A DNA stretch of 64,000 nt from Sphingosinicella sp. BN140058 (lineage in GTDB: Bacteria > Pseudomonadota > Alphaproteobacteria > Sphingomonadales > Sphingomonadaceae), in NCBI RefSeq assembly GCF_004135585.1, contig NZ_CP035501.1, positions 1,475,001 through 1,539,000 of the forward strand. Direction: 5' to 3'. The position numbers and the translations under genes were made by a program. Below the pieces are notes generated by a model. The model searched no databases and was not told the origin of the DNA. It was given only the letters and a program-made list of their open reading frames with translations. The first letter of the stretch is position 1. Each line of letters starts with the position of its first letter. Positions 54,663 through 63,029 of the stretch are shown piece after piece.

Positions 54663-54790
54663 CCTCCCTGTCCGCGCAGCGGATGGGGAGGGGGACCAGC
54701 TGAAAGCTGGTGGAGGGGCCTCCGGCGCCGATAGCCCCTCCACCACTCTTCGAGTGGTCCCCCTCCCCATCGCCTATGGCGACAGGGAGG
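54663..54790. repeat. Long palindromic element with compensatory sub-hairpins
   Basis: The 57-base arms 54663-54719 and 54734-54790 are inverted copies. They differ mainly within two sub-hairpins, and there the changes keep pairing inside each arm: CCGC..GCGG against CGCC..GGCG, and ACCAGCT..AGCTGGT against ACCACTC..GAGTGGT. A 14-base spacer holds CGGCGCCG. There is no reading frame inside. It looks like a mobile palindromic repeat, or MITE. Confidence 0.85.
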
Positions 54791-54923
54791 ATTGGGTCTG
54801 GCCGCGAGACGCTACATCCAATCCCTGCGCGGGAGAGGCACGGCCCGTCTATGCAGGACGACGCCCCGTGATGGAGCCGAAACGATCTCCGCTCGTTGAG
54901 GCAGAAACCAACGGAGGAAAATC

Positions 54924-55196
54924 GTGCGATTCATGTTTGCGCTGCCGCTGCTCGGCCTTGCCGCCGCCTGCAACGTCCAGAATGACGACGCCAACGATCA
55001 GGTGCGGATCCAGTATAACGAGCAGCGGGTGGAGGATGCCGCGTCGGACGCCGCCGACACCGCCAAGGACGTCGCCGCCGGCATCGGCAACGTCGCCAAG
55101 AGCACCGGACGGGCGATCAAGGACGAGGTCGGCGACATCGACGTCGACATCGACGTCAACCGCACCAAGACCGAGAAGACCGAAGAAAAGAAATAA
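54924..55196 (+). CDS. Small lipoprotein
   Basis: A 90-residue protein with a lipoprotein signal: hydrophobic core FALPLLGLAAAC, Cys at residue 16. It is followed by a helical, Asp/Ala-rich region with repeats of D-A-A-x-D-A and a charged Lys/Glu tail. The start is GTG at 54924 behind GGAGG. Entericidin- or YtxH-like helical lipoproteins have this composition, but no family assignment is made. Confidence 0.75.
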   Translation: MRFMFALPLLGLAAACNVQNDDANDQVRIQYNEQRVEDAASDAADTAKDVAAGIGNVAKSTGRAIKDEVGDIDVDIDVNRTKTEKTEEKK

Positions 55197-55271
55197 GCGC
55201 GCGCGAGCTGGAGTCTCCATGCGGAAATGGCGCGGCGCTTTTCACTCGCGCCGGCGTGTAGCCTCCGGGAG

Positions 55272-55417
55272 ATCCCAGCTTTCGCTGGGATGACGGAGGG
55301 GTGGTGGGATGACGGCGGGGTGCCGGGGAGAAAATGACGCTGGAGACAGTTGGGAAGAACGTGCCCGCGAGGACGTGACCTGCCCCCTTCTACCGTCATC
55401 CCAGCGGAAGCTGGGAT
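55272..55417. repeat. Pair of ATCCCAGC hairpin repeats
   Basis: ATCCCAGC-TTTC-GCTGGGAT (55272-55291) and ATCCCAGC-GGAA-GCTGGGAT (55398-55417) are two copies of the same 8-bp stem with different loops, each next to TGACGG or its reverse. This is the form of a dispersed alphaproteobacterial palindromic repeat, here as an inverted pair 106 bases apart. Confidence 0.8.
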
Positions 55418-55451
55418 TTCCATGCGGGCGTGCCGGCTCGGCCCTGCGCCG

Positions 55452-55898
55452 TCAGGGCGGGCCGAGCTCGAAATAGCCGACCAGCTTGCCGCCGTCGGCG
55501 AGTGGCTCCTGCGCCATCGCCACGGCGAAAGCGGGCTTGCCGCCTTCGGCCGGATAGAGATCGATGAGATCCAGCCCGCCGTCGTGAAAGCGCGGCGACG
55601 GCGGCATGCCGGTGCTCGAACGCTGGCCGGCGACGAACTTCGACACCGAATTCCAGCCGATCACCGCCTGCATGCGGAAGAAGCGCGCCGACTGGATGCG
55701 GTAATCGCCGCCGATCTGGCGGGCGACCAGAGCCGCCAGCGCCGTCGCCGCGGGATCTCCAGCGGCGCTTCCCAGATCCTTGGCGGTGCCCGGAGGGGCT
55801 GCGATCATCATCCTGGTTCCGTCCTGCGGCGCCTGCGCACTGCACGCCGCCGGCGTGGCGAGCGCCAGCATGATAATGGTGATGGCGGCCCGTGTCAT
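55452..55898 (-). CDS. Small exported protein, possible partner of the calpain-like protease
   Basis: A 148-residue protein with an N-terminal hydrophobic signal (ITIIMLALATPAACSAQ). A Cys at 19 could be lipidated, but Pro at position -3 is not ideal for a lipobox, so simple Sec cleavage is possible. The mature part has no recognised domain. It follows the calpain-like gene by 32 bases on the same strand. Export to the periplasm plus tight linkage is the pattern of an immunity protein; this is inference only. Confidence 0.75.
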   Translation of the reverse strand: MTRAAITIIMLALATPAACSAQAPQDGTRMMIAAPPGTAKDLGSAAGDPAATALAALVARQIGGDYRIQSARFFRMQAVIGWNSVSKFVAGQRSSTGMPPSPRFHDGGLDLIDLYPAEGGKPAFAVAMAQEPLADGGKLVGYFELGPP

Positions 55899-55930
55899 GA
55901 CTTGAGCCTAGCGCGGGTTTCGCCGCGCCG

Positions 55931-57028
55931 CTACTGGCCGATCCGGAACGAGTTGAGCCCGCCGGTGCGCACCAGGGTGTCGAGCGGCAGGGTGATGAAG
56001 GCGCTGTTGCTGTCCTTGCCCTCGCCGACCTGGTTGTGCGACCAGGGATTGCGCATCTGCACCTGCCAATTGCCCGATCCGTCCTTGTAGACGTTGGTGA
56101 CGGTGTAGACGTGGTTGTCGACCAGGCCATCCTGTTCGATCGCCGCCCCGGTCATCTTGCCCCACAGGCTGCGGCTGTCGCTTTCCGGCACCGACCAGGC
56201 GGTCACCGGCTTGTCGTTCTTGAGCGCGTCGGCGGCCTGCTTGCCGACCTCGTCCAGCGCGTGGCCGCGGCTTTCGAACCAGCTCTGATCGAATTTGACC
56301 TCGCGGCCCTCGCGACCGGTGATCGCTTCCATGCCGTCCTTCGGCCAGCCGCCGTCGCCGAGATCCTTGTAGCCCTGGGCGAGGCCGTCCTTGTGGTTCG
56401 TATCGAGCATCTTGGCGTAGGCGACTTCCATCACGTCCGGCCAGATCGGCGCCTTGGCCGCGCCGTCGTCGCGGCGGCTGCCGCCGCCCATCGCGATGTT
56501 GGAGTCGATCTCCTTCTGGCTCACCGTGAAGGTCTGCGGCTTGCCGTTCGTATCGTGCAGAGTGACCTTGAAGGTCTGCGACTTGGCGTCGTAGCGGATC
56601 GCCTTCTGGATCGTGGCCGGAGCCTTGTCGGCGACGGCACCGAGCGTCGCGACATAATAGCAATCGCCGAAATTGCTCTGGCGGATGTCGCGCAATTGCG
56701 GCTTGCCCGACGCACCGTAGAGGCTCGACCCGTCATATTTGGGCTTGGCCGCGCTTTTGCCCTTGGCGGCCGGCGCCGTCTGGCCCGGTGCACCATTGCG
56801 AAGCAGCGCATCGGTCTCCGCCCTGCCGCCGGAGAGCGCATCGAGCGCGCGGATCAGTGCGCCCTGCTGCACCGGATTGGCCTCGGCGCGGACCTGATCG
56901 ACCAGAGCGGCGATCGGGCTCTGCGCCCCGCCGGCATTGCGGTTCGAGAGCAGACCCGACGCGGCGTCGAGCGGACGCGCGAGGGCTGAGAAACTCGATC
57001 GGGCGGATTCGGCGGCGGCGACCAGCAT
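55931..57028 (-). CDS. Calpain-type cysteine protease domain protein
   Basis: A 365-residue protein. Residues about 112-335 carry a peptidase C2 (calpain) core with all three catalytic residues visible: Cys123 in QSNFGDCYYVATLGAVA, His306 in VDNHVYTVTNV and Asn327 in QMRNPWSHN. The N-terminal 90 residues are helical, with no Sec or Tat signal. ATG at 57028 is chosen because GGGAG lies seven bases ahead. Bacterial calpain domains occur in polymorphic toxins and secreted effectors. The lack of a Sec signal plus the small exported protein downstream suggests a secreted toxin with immunity, but a housekeeping protease is not excluded. Confidence 0.82.
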   Translation of the reverse strand: MLVAAAESARSSFSALARPLDAASGLLSNRNAGGAQSPIAALVDQVRAEANPVQQGALIRALDALSGGRAETDALLRNGAPGQTAPAAKGKSAAKPKYDGSSLYGASGKPQLRDIRQSNFGDCYYVATLGAVADKAPATIQKAIRYDAKSQTFKVTLHDTNGKPQTFTVSQKEIDSNIAMGGGSRRDDGAAKAPIWPDVMEVAYAKMLDTNHKDGLAQGYKDLGDGGWPKDGMEAITGREGREVKFDQSWFESRGHALDEVGKQAADALKNDKPVTAWSVPESDSRSLWGKMTGAAIEQDGLVDNHVYTVTNVYKDGSGNWQVQMRNPWSHNQVGEGKDSNSAFITLPLDTLVRTGGLNSFRIGQ

Positions 57029-57132
57029 GGGCAAACTCCCTCGTGAAGCGAGTCGGACTCTGCCGTGCGGCCGCGTGCGCGACCATCAACGAATCGCTTA
57101 GATCGGGCGCATACCCTTGATGCGTGCGCCGA

Positions 57133-57954
57133 TCAGCGCCGTGCGGCCCCGTCTCCGCCGAGCAAAAGGGTGTCGATCGCGTAAGCGACGCCGTCTTCGT
57201 CGTTGGGCAATGTGACCTGATCGGCGGCGGCGCGGACTTCGTCGGGGGCCTGGCCCATGGCGATGGAAAGGCCGGCGCGGGCGAACATGGGAAGGTCGTT
57301 GCGCTGATCGCCGAGCACCGCGACCTCTTCCAGCGCAACGCCGGCGGCGGCGGCGAGCGCGGCGACGCCGTCGCCCTTGTTGGCGGCGGGCGCGGTAACG
57401 TCGAGGAAGTAGGGCTGGGAGCGGGCGACGTGCGCTCGGAGCCCGAGCGCGGCGGCGAGATCGCGTTCGAGCCTGGCCATCAAGCTCTCGTCTTCCGAGA
57501 CGCCGACGATCTTGTCGGCCCGGCCAGTCAGGGGCCGGAGATCGGAGACGATCACCGGATCGACGTTGGACGACAATTTCTCGCGAGGAACCCGCGGATT
57601 GTCTTCGGTCAATGCATACCAGTTACCGTCGGCGAACAGCCAGATGTCGACCCCGGCCGCATCGAGCGCGTCCAGCGTGTGTGCCGCGACCGAGGGATCG
57701 AGGGTCACGGCGCTAAGGATCGTTCCGTCCGGCTCGAGGATGGTGCCGCCGTTGAACGCGCCGATCTGGCCGCGCAAGCCAAGGCGCTCGGCGATCCAGC
57801 AGATCCCGCTGGGCGGGCGGGCGCTGATCAGGCTGAAATGGACTCCGGCGGCGCGGAGCCGCTCGGCGGCGGCGACGACCGCGTCGGACAGGCTCTTGTC
57901 GGAGCGGACCAGGGTGCCGTCGACGTCGGACACGACCAGGCGGATCTTGGTCAC
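57133..57954 (-). CDS. HAD-IIB (Cof-type) phosphatase
   Basis: A 273-residue phosphatase of the Cof subfamily. The nucleophile motif is VSDVDGTLV (Asp10, Asp12), motif II Ser lies in LISARPP, the Lys in APAANKGDGVAAL and motif IV in AVLGDQRNDLPMF. Such enzymes dephosphorylate sugar phosphates or nucleotides. GTG at 57954 begins 22 bases after the 6-phosphogluconate dehydrogenase stop, so the two are probably co-transcribed; a sugar-phosphate substrate would suit. Confidence 0.9.
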   Translation of the reverse strand: MTKIRLVVSDVDGTLVRSDKSLSDAVVAAAERLRAAGVHFSLISARPPSGICWIAERLGLRGQIGAFNGGTILEPDGTILSAVTLDPSVAAHTLDALDAAGVDIWLFADGNWYALTEDNPRVPREKLSSNVDPVIVSDLRPLTGRADKIVGVSEDESLMARLERDLAAALGLRAHVARSQPYFLDVTAPAANKGDGVAALAAAAGVALEEVAVLGDQRNDLPMFARAGLSIAMGQAPDEVRAAADQVTLPNDEDGVAYAIDTLLLGGDGAARR

Positions 57955-57976
57955 GCGCTGAGCCCCGCCGGCGCGA

Positions 57977-58954
57977 TCATTGCGGCATCTCGACATGACC
58001 GCCGAAGCCGAAGCGCATCGCCGACAGCATCTTGTCGCCGAAGGTGGTGTCGGAGCGGCTGCGGTAGCGGGCGAACAGGGCGGCGGAGAGGACGTTGACC
58101 GGCACCGCCTGCTCCATTGCGGCATTGACCGTCCAATGGCCCTCGCCACTGTCGGCGACGCGACCGCTGAACTGGGCAAGCGCTCCGTCCTGCGCGAGCG
58201 CGTCGGCGCAGAGATCGAGAAGCCAGGAGGAGATCACGCTGCCGCGCCGCCAGACTTCGGCGACGTCCGGCAGATTGATGTCGAACCGCTCCTCCTCGGG
58301 AAGCTTCTCCGACGCGCGGGTCTTGAGCACGTCAAAGCCCTCCGCATAAGCCTGCATCAGGCCATATTCGATGCCGTTGTGGACCATCTTGACGAAGTGG
58401 CCGGCGCCGGCGGGGCCGGCATGGATGTAGCCGCGCTCGGCGCGATCATCCTGGCCGTCGCGGCCGCGCGTGCGGGGCACGTTGCCGTAGCCCGGAGCAA
58501 GCGCATCGAAGATCGGATCGAGCAAGGCCACCGTCTCTTCGTCGCCGCCGATCATCATGCAATAGCCGCGCTCCAGCCCCCAGACTCCGCCCGACGTGCC
58601 GACATCGACATAATGGAGGCCCTTCTCCGCGCAGGCCTTGGCGCGGCGGATGTCGTCCTTGAAGAAGCTGTTGCCGCCGTCGATGACGATGTCGCCCGGA
58701 GAAGCCAGGCCGATCAGCGTTTCGATCGTTTGCTCGGTCGGATCGCCGGCCGGCAGCATCACCCAGAAGATGCGTGGCCCCGACAGCTTGCCCGCCACAT
58801 CCTCGAGCGAAGCCGCCGCCGCGGCGCCCTCGGCGGCGAGCGCCTGCACTGCCTCGGCCGAGTGGTCATAGGCCACGATTTCGTGGCTGTGCTTCATCAG
58901 TCGGCGGGCGATGTTCGCCCCCATGCGGCCGAGGCCGATCATCGCCAATCGCAT
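57977..58954 (-). CDS. gnd: 6-phosphogluconate dehydrogenase, short decarboxylating type
   Basis: A 325-residue NAD(P)-dependent enzyme converting 6-phosphogluconate to ribulose 5-phosphate plus CO2. It is the short GndA/YqeC class, lacking the C-terminal extension of the 470-residue form. It has [47 protein letters not shown] and the catalytic Lys-Asn in [14 protein letters not shown]. The gene lies downstream of rpiA on the same strand, which uses the product ribulose 5-phosphate. Confidence 0.94.
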   Translation of the reverse strand: MRLAMIGLGRMGANIARRLMKHSHEIVAYDHSAEAVQALAAEGAAAAASLEDVAGKLSGPRIFWVMLPAGDPTEQTIETLIGLASPGDIVIDGGNSFFKDDIRRAKACAEKGLHYVDVGTSGGVWGLERGYCMMIGGDEETVALLDPIFDALAPGYGNVPRTRGRDGQDDRAERGYIHAGPAGAGHFVKMVHNGIEYGLMQAYAEGFDVLKTRASEKLPEEERFDINLPDVAEVWRRGSVISSWLLDLCADALAQDGALAQFSGRVADSGEGHWTVNAAMEQAVPVNVLSAALFARYRSRSDTTFGDKMLSAMRFGFGGHVEMPQ

Positions 58955-59030
58955 TGCGCAAGAGCTCCTCTCGAAGGAATGTGGCGGCGTTAGGACGTGG
59001 CCGCCGGGGCGGCAATTGGAAAGAAGCTGG

Positions 59031-59735
59031 TTAGCGCAGGCGGCGCGGCTGCGAACCGCTACGTTCGTATAATCGGACGCCTTCGGGACCGGCGAGATAG
59101 AGTGCGTCGATCTCGCTGAGGAACAGTCCGTGGCCGAGAATGCCCGGCACCTCGGCGAGCGCGCGCGCCAGCTCTTCGGGGTCGCCCAGTGTGGGAAAAT
59201 GGCAATCGATCAGCACGTTGTTCTGATCGGTGAGGATCGGTGCGCCGCCGCGGACGCGGAGGACCGGGATGGCGCCGAGCGCCGCCACCGCCTCGGCGAC
59301 GGCGCTGCGCGCGAACGGCAGCACTTCCAGCGGCAGCGGATGTCGGCCGAGCCGGTCCACTTTCTTGCCCGCGTCGGCGATCGCGATCATCCGGTCGGCG
59401 GCGGCGGCGACGATCTTCTCGCGCAGCAGCGCGCCGCCGCCGCCCTTGATCGCGCGGAAGGCCGCATCGATTTCGTCGACTCCGTCGATCGCCAGATCGA
59501 CGCGCGCGACATCGGCCATGTCGAGCACGGCGAGCCCGGCGGCTTCGGCGGCCGCTGCGGTCGCGTGCGACGTGGCGACGGTGCGGACGTCGAGACCTGC
59601 CTCGACCCGGCGCGCCAGCGCGGCGATGGCGAAGGCGGCAGTGCTGCCGGTGCCGAGGCCGACCAGCATGCCCGCCCGGATCTCGGCGACCGCCGCGTCC
59701 GCTGCGGCGCGCTTCTGCGCATCGGTGTCGATCAT
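59031..59735 (-). CDS. rpiA: Ribose-5-phosphate isomerase A
   Basis: A 234-residue enzyme interconverting ribulose and ribose 5-phosphate. It has [35 protein letters not shown] with LLREKIV (active-site region), [11 protein letters not shown] and [11 protein letters not shown]. Length is normal. It lies between the sugar transporter gene and gnd, all on the minus strand, giving a small pentose-phosphate group. Confidence 0.96.
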   Translation of the reverse strand: MIDTDAQKRAAADAAVAEIRAGMLVGLGTGSTAAFAIAALARRVEAGLDVRTVATSHATAAAAEAAGLAVLDMADVARVDLAIDGVDEIDAAFRAIKGGGGALLREKIVAAAADRMIAIADAGKKVDRLGRHPLPLEVLPFARSAVAEAVAALGAIPVLRVRGGAPILTDQNNVLIDCHFPTLGDPEELARALAEVPGILGHGLFLSEIDALYLAGPEGVRLYERSGSQPRRLR

Positions 59736-59778
59736 CCCCGCGCCATGCCGCGAAGCCGGCGCCGCGCCAAGATGGCGT

Positions 59779-61299
59779 TCACATCCGCGCGACCGGATTC
59801 CTGCCCCAGAGCTGCGCGTGCGGCCAGCCCGACAGATCCTCGACCACCGCCTTGGTCTCGGGCGAGGTCGGTGCGTCCGGATCGGTCTTGAACCGGTCGA
59901 TCTCGTCCATCAGCAAGGCGTGGGTCGCGGGATCGAGCTTGAAGCGATAGGAGACGATCACGCCGAAGATCAGCATGCCGACCGTGCCGACGCCCAGGAT
60001 GACGGCAAGGGTGGTGATCGCCTGCGGGCTCTGCGCCTTGGCACCCGAGACGAAACCGCCGAGGCTCATGATCGCGGTGACGCCCTGGACCGCGGCCGAT
60101 TGGGTGAGCTTGCGTATGAAGGTCATCACCCCGGCAAAGGCGCCCTCACGGCGGCGGCCGGTGACGATCTCGTCGACGTCGGCCATGTAATTGTAGGTCG
60201 CCCAGGGGATGAAGTTGAGCGCGCCGCGGCCGAGGCCCGCGAACGCGATCGGCACCCACAACAAGGCATCGCCCGAGCGGATGCCGGCGCTCCACATGGC
60301 GAGCAGGGTGATGACCCCGATCGCGAAGCTCGCCGCCGCCAGCCGATAGGCGAAAGCGGGGCCGATCCGCAGCGCCAGGTTGATCGCGATCATGACGGCG
60401 ACGAACTGGACGATGTACATCGTGCCGAGCAAAGTGGAGGCGACGCTGATCGAACCGGCGAGCGCGAACACGACGAAGAAGGTGAAGGCGGCGTTGAACA
60501 CGTCCTGGCTGATATAGCCGCCGAGATACATGCCGAGATGGAGCCGGAAGGCACGGATCCGAAGCGTCGAGAACAGGTTTCGGTAGAGCGCCTTGATCGC
60601 CGCGCCGACGCTCGGCTTCGCCTCGCCGCTGCGCAGCGCGGCGACTTCGGACGGCGGCCGCTCCCAGCTGAACAGGAAGAGCAGCCCGGCGGTGATCATG
60701 AACAGGATCGAGAACAGGATGCCCATGTAGAGAAAGGTGTAGGGGCGGTCCTCGCCGAGCCACTGGATCAGCATCTTGGGGCCGAAGCCGGCGACGATCG
60801 CCGAGGCCTGGGCGAAGAGGATGCGGATTCCGGCGAACTTCGCCTTCGTCTTGTAATCCTTGCCCATCTCGGCGGCGAGCGTCTCGTAGGGGATGATCAC
60901 CATCGCGTAGACGAGTTCGAACGCGACATAGGTGACGAGATAATACCAGAAGCTCTGGCCCGAGACCCACATCAGGGCGAAGGAGGGCAGCAGCGGAATG
61001 GCCGCGAGCAGGAAGAAGCGCCGCCGCCCGAACCGGCGGCCGAGCGCGGTATAGCCCATATTGTCGGAGATGTGGCCGATCACCGGCGAGGCAATCGCGT
61101 CGAGCACGCGGGCAACGGTGAAGATCAGCCCCGCTTCCCAGGCCTCCAGCCCGCAGAAGGTGGTGTAGAAGATCAGCACCCAGCCGCTGATCACCGCCAT
61201 CGAGCCCGCGCCTAATATGTCCATCGAGCCGTAGGCGCCGTAATTGTACCAGCGGACGGGACGGCTGCCGGTCGGGGCGAAGGCGCCGGTGATGGGCAT
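59779..61299 (-). CDS. GPH/MFS-type sugar cation symporter
   Basis: A 506-residue inner-membrane transporter with about twelve helices and the glycoside-pentoside-hexuronide family pattern: YNYGAYGSMDILGAGSMAV, the loop D-x-x-x-x-P-x-x-G-x-x-S-D in VLDAIASPVIGHISDNMGYT and GRRFGRRRFF, and YETLAAEMGKDYKTKAKFAG. It is followed by rpiA and preceded by the GH105 gene, so it probably imports unsaturated rhamnogalacturonan disaccharides or a related uronide. The precise substrate is inferred from context. Confidence 0.9.
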   Translation of the reverse strand: MPITGAFAPTGSRPVRWYNYGAYGSMDILGAGSMAVISGWVLIFYTTFCGLEAWEAGLIFTVARVLDAIASPVIGHISDNMGYTALGRRFGRRRFFLLAAIPLLPSFALMWVSGQSFWYYLVTYVAFELVYAMVIIPYETLAAEMGKDYKTKAKFAGIRILFAQASAIVAGFGPKMLIQWLGEDRPYTFLYMGILFSILFMITAGLLFLFSWERPPSEVAALRSGEAKPSVGAAIKALYRNLFSTLRIRAFRLHLGMYLGGYISQDVFNAAFTFFVVFALAGSISVASTLLGTMYIVQFVAVMIAINLALRIGPAFAYRLAAASFAIGVITLLAMWSAGIRSGDALLWVPIAFAGLGRGALNFIPWATYNYMADVDEIVTGRRREGAFAGVMTFIRKLTQSAAVQGVTAIMSLGGFVSGAKAQSPQAITTLAVILGVGTVGMLIFGVIVSYRFKLDPATHALLMDEIDRFKTDPDAPTSPETKAVVEDLSGWPHAQLWGRNPVARM

Positions 61300-61362
61300 G
61301 GCGGTTCCTCTCGGGGACGGGTCTGCCGCCTGCGCCTCTCGCGGGCGCTCGGCGGCGGCGGA

Positions 61363-62475
61363 TCAGATGTAGGTGCGCAGGAATTCGGCTAGGGCGAGCA
61401 CGGCGAGCGACTGGCCGTAGGGCATCGAAGTCAGCTTGATGTCCTTGTAGAATTGCAGGCTGTCGCCCATCGCGGTTCCGAACGACACCTGCTGTAGCTC
61501 GCCGTCGGCGCTGATGTTGGCGAGCACGCCTTCCACCGCCTTGAGGCCGACCGCTTCATAGCGGCGGTCCAGATAGCCTTTCCGCACCGATTTGAGGATG
61601 CCGTAGGCGAAGCCGGCGGTCGCCGATGCCTCGAGATAGGAGGTCGGATCGACGATCAGAGTGTGCCACAGGCCGCTTTCGTCCTGGGTCTCGGCGAGGG
61701 TCTTCACCTGCGCCGCGAGCGTGTCGATGAGAAAGGTGCGGAAGGCGTCGCCCGGCGGCAGATCGAGGATCTCGATGATTTCGGGTATCGCGATCGTCAC
61801 CCAGCAATTGCCGCGCGCCCAAAGGGCTTCGGCGAAATTGTGCCGGCCGTTGAAATCCCAGCCGTGGAACCAGAGGCCGGTCTTGCGATCGAACAGATAT
61901 TTGATGTGGACGAGGAACTGGCGCTTCGCCTCCTCGACATAATGCGGGCGGTTCAGCAGCAGGCCGATCTTGGCGAGCGGCAGCACCGACATCATCAGCG
62001 TGTCGTCCCACATCTCGCCGGGATTTTCGTCATTGTAGACGATGTGCTGGAAGCCGCCCTCTTCCGTCTTGGGCAGGCCGTCGGGCGCCATCAGCCATTC
62101 CGCCCAGGTGTCCAGATAGGGAATGTAGCGGGGATCGGGCTCGTGCTCGTAGAGGTAGGCGAGCGTGATGAACGGCGCCACCGTGTTGATGTTCTTGGTC
62201 GGCGTGCCTTCGGCGAAGCGATCCTCGAACCAGCGCTTGATGATCTGCAGCGCCGCCTTGTCGCCGGTCTGCTCGTAATAGCGCCACATGCCGAACAGGC
62301 CGACGCCGTGGGTCCATTCCCAGCCGGCCCAGCCCTTGGTGTCGATGATGCGGCCGTCCTCCAGGTGGAGCAGGAACTCGCCGGTCTCGTCCTTGATGTT
62401 GACGAGATTGTCCATCAGCCGGCCGATCGCGTCGGTGACGGTGTCGCGGGGAATCTGGTGGTTGGTGGCGGCCAC
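61363..62475 (-). CDS. GH105 unsaturated rhamnogalacturonyl hydrolase
   Basis: A 370-residue (alpha/alpha)6-barrel enzyme of the GH88/GH105 group that removes the unsaturated galacturonic acid from lyase products. It has GWAGWEWTHGVGLFGMWRYY, the catalytic Asp in GEMWDDTLMMSVLPLAK, WFHGWDFNGRHNFAEALWAR with GNCW, and the late YLEASATAGFAYGI. There is no signal peptide, so it acts in the cytoplasm after import by the adjacent transporter. rhaM lies 12 bases upstream. Confidence 0.9.
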   Translation of the reverse strand: MAATNHQIPRDTVTDAIGRLMDNLVNIKDETGEFLLHLEDGRIIDTKGWAGWEWTHGVGLFGMWRYYEQTGDKAALQIIKRWFEDRFAEGTPTKNINTVAPFITLAYLYEHEPDPRYIPYLDTWAEWLMAPDGLPKTEEGGFQHIVYNDENPGEMWDDTLMMSVLPLAKIGLLLNRPHYVEEAKRQFLVHIKYLFDRKTGLWFHGWDFNGRHNFAEALWARGNCWVTIAIPEIIEILDLPPGDAFRTFLIDTLAAQVKTLAETQDESGLWHTLIVDPTSYLEASATAGFAYGILKSVRKGYLDRRYEAVGLKAVEGVLANISADGELQQVSFGTAMGDSLQFYKDIKLTSMPYGQSLAVLALAEFLRTYI

Positions 62476-62487
62476 TTTGCGGGCTCC

Positions 62488-62802
62488 TCAGGGAAGATGA
62501 AACATCGGCACGAGCGGCCATTCGCGGGGCTTGTTGCCCGGCTCGACTTCCATGATGTCGGCCATGTGATCCCACCAGCGGCGCATCACCGGATGGGCCG
62601 GCAGGCTGTCGCGGTCATGATCTACGGCGAGCTTCAGGGTGGCGAACAGGGCGCCCGTCTCGGGATCGAGGAAGATCGAATAATCGCGGATGCCGGCGTC
62701 CGTCAGCAAGGCGGCGAGCTCGGGCCACAGCGCGTCGTGGCGGCGGCGATACTCGTCCGCTTGCCCCGGTTTCAGCTGCATTCGGAAAGCGTGGGTTTCC
62801 AC
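62488..62802 (-). CDS. rhaM: L-rhamnose mutarotase
   Basis: A 104-residue protein interconverting alpha and beta L-rhamnose. It has MQLKPGQADEYRRRHDALWP with Tyr18 and His22 of the family site, DYSIFLDPETGALFATLK, and the end WWDHMADIMEVEP. It is 12 bases ahead of the GH105 gene, which releases rhamnose, supporting a pectin pathway. No other rhamnose catabolic genes are in the window. Confidence 0.93.
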   Translation of the reverse strand: METHAFRMQLKPGQADEYRRRHDALWPELAALLTDAGIRDYSIFLDPETGALFATLKLAVDHDRDSLPAHPVMRRWWDHMADIMEVEPGNKPREWPLVPMFHLP

Positions 62803-62839
62803 GTCCCTCTCCTTTCGTCCTCGGTGCGCCTTATGCCTG

Positions 62840-62877
62840 AGCTACAAGGCCGTGAATAGTCATATTTTGAGACTCAA
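62840..62877 (+). promoter_or_regulatory. Promoter-region block shared with the PcRGLX gene (copy 2)
   Basis: AGCTACAAGGCC (62840-62851) and TCATATTTTGAGAC (62860-62873) repeat the block at 45657-45691. The second part also forms a perfect palindrome, TTGAG-A-CTCAA (62867-62877). It lies 38-75 bases before the rhaM start on the opposite orientation, where an operator or upstream promoter element would be expected. Confidence 0.45.
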
Positions 62878-62910
62878 TCCCGTAATGTGGGAATCATTTC
62901 ACAACTTCAG

Positions 62911-62996
62911 ACCGTTCGGGCTGAGCTTGTCGAAGCCCTCCTCTTCTCTTCTTCCCTGAGGAAGTGAAGGGCTTCGACAGGCTCAGCCCGAACGGT
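62911..62996. repeat. 29-bp inverted repeat of a dispersed sphingomonad-type element
   Basis: Arms 62911-62939 and 62968-62996 (beginning ACCGTTCGGGCTGAGC) match in inverse orientation with a single T/C difference that still allows a G-T pair in RNA. A 28-base pyrimidine-rich spacer lies between. It separates the esterase gene from rhaM and may terminate the esterase transcript. Confidence 0.85.
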
Positions 62997-63029
62997 GCGT
63001 TGTGTGTTGGAGTGTGTCATAAGGTTTAC

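Noticed and set aside
59230..61215. A 661-codon plus-strand frame opposite rpiA and the symporter
   Set aside because: Its product is an Arg/Asp/Gly-rich antisense shadow, while the minus strand encodes clear RpiA and GPH transporter families.
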